A DNA stretch of 30,876 nucleotides from the NCBI GenBank assembly GCA_964473285.1, contig CAYYOI010000018.1, forward strand, positions 1 through 30,876, written 5' to 3'. Shown in pieces: positions 30,684-30,876 of this stretch (positions are counted from its first letter, which is position 1; every line of letters starts with the position of its first letter). The DNA comes from JBNJGT01 sp964473285. Lineage in GTDB: Archaea > Nanobdellota > Nanobdellia > Woesearchaeales > JACJVW01. A program made the position numbers and the translations under genes. Under the pieces are notes generated by a model, which did no database searches, was not told where the DNA came from, and saw only the letters and a list, made by a program, of their open reading frames with translations.

Positions 30684-30779
30684 TTAGCTCTCTCGAAGAG
30701 TTTTCAGCTCAGCCAGAATCTCTTTTTGTTTCACACTGCTCACTGGATTAAAATTCTCATCTACTACTTTGATTGCCAT
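30684..30779 (-). CDS. Possible 31-aa small protein upstream of metG
   Basis: A 31-codon ORF starts 25.5 nt from a perfect palindromic TATA box (TTTATAAA, 30801-30808), the leaderless spacing seen across this window. The product begins MAIKVVDENFNPVSSV and ends in a charged helix (KQKEILAELKTLRES). It lies 32 nt upstream of metG, whose own TATA element overlaps just beyond its stop. I do not recognise a family. It could be a small conserved protein or a leader ORF; it has no internal Met codons, so Met-dependent attenuation is unlikely. Confidence 0.45.
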   Translation of the reverse strand: MAIKVVDENFNPVSSVKQKEILAELKTLRES

Positions 30780-30800
30780 GCACGTAAAAACCCGTCAGAG

Positions 30801-30808
30801 TTTATAAA
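30801..30808 (-). promoter_or_regulatory. TATA box upstream of 31-aa ORF and metG
   Basis: TTTATAAA is centred 25.5 nt from the minus-strand ATG at 30779. No start codon sits at leaderless distance on the plus strand. From here to the window end I see no supportable gene. Confidence 0.55.
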
Positions 30809-30876
30809 GATTTCGTTATGTTACCACTATAAAGTTAAAATACCTCTCGCACGAGATTATCCCACGGATGAACATA

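Noticed and set aside
30821..30876. Open minus-strand frame running off the window end
   Set aside because: It is too short and without motif or context to support as a gene.

Overview
This window is archaeal. The evidence is translation factor aIF2-gamma, prefoldin alpha, FtsY with an acidic N-tail, SepF, a diphthamide synthase (Dph6) domain, a KaiC-like ATPase, DUF357 and DUF1461 proteins, a tRNA whose 27-nt intron sits in a bulge-helix-bulge, and TATA boxes of the form TTTATAAA or TTTAAATA about 26-27 nt upstream of most start codons. The genes are short, tightly packed and AT-rich. Bacterial-type enzymes (PGK, GpmI, RadC, SemiSWEET) sit beside archaeal ones. A tRNA-Ile with UAU anticodon and Cys-rich 'CGDG..C' lipoproteins fit a DPANN-like lineage, perhaps Woesearchaeota or Pacearchaeota. 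That placement is inference.

Layout. 1-2.7 kb: sepF, an overlapping 22-codon SEC-C zinc microprotein, and a glutamine amidotransferase/asparagine synthetase fused to Dph6. 2.7-4.2 kb: an operon of KaiC-like ATPase, flavodoxin and DUF357. 4.2-6.6 kb: two divergent membrane glycosylation genes that share one palindromic TATA box. 6.8-10.3 kb: exonuclease, response regulator, a new 47-aa protein, family-4 UDG, PGK and a secreted cupredoxin-like protein. 10.4-15.1 kb: a branching-enzyme-like GH13 protein, prefoldin-ftsY, SemiSWEET, and radC behind a triple inverted-repeat promoter. 15-19.2 kb: mostly secreted proteins plus a zinc-ribbon/DNA-glycosylase pair. 19.3-23.4 kb: tRNA-Ile(UAU), aIF2-gamma, a possible hot-dog protein, CMP kinase and GpmI. 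23.5-27 kb: a PIN-PhoH ATPase with a helical partner and an Ig-repeat lipoprotein. 27.1-30.9 kb: Cys-rich lipoprotein, HNH nuclease, DUF1461 membrane protein, MetRS and a 31-codon ORF.

How the genes work together. There is a DNA-repair theme (UDG, MagIII-like glycosylase, RadC, exonuclease, HNH), lower glycolysis (PGK, GpmI) with alpha-glucan metabolism, and surface glycosylation (polyprenyl-P-sugar synthase plus membrane glycosyltransferase) serving secreted proteins rich in N-x-S/T. Two expression modes are visible: leaderless genes, and genes with a short leader carrying an extended GAGGTGAT Shine-Dalgarno. All six tail-to-tail gene junctions overlap, by 11 to 183 nt.

Strongest leads: the SEC-C microprotein coupled to sepF, the amidotransferase-Dph6 fusion, the radC operator, the symmetric divergent promoter, and the overlapping gene ends. 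No CRISPR array, insertion sequence, rRNA gene or phage module was seen.
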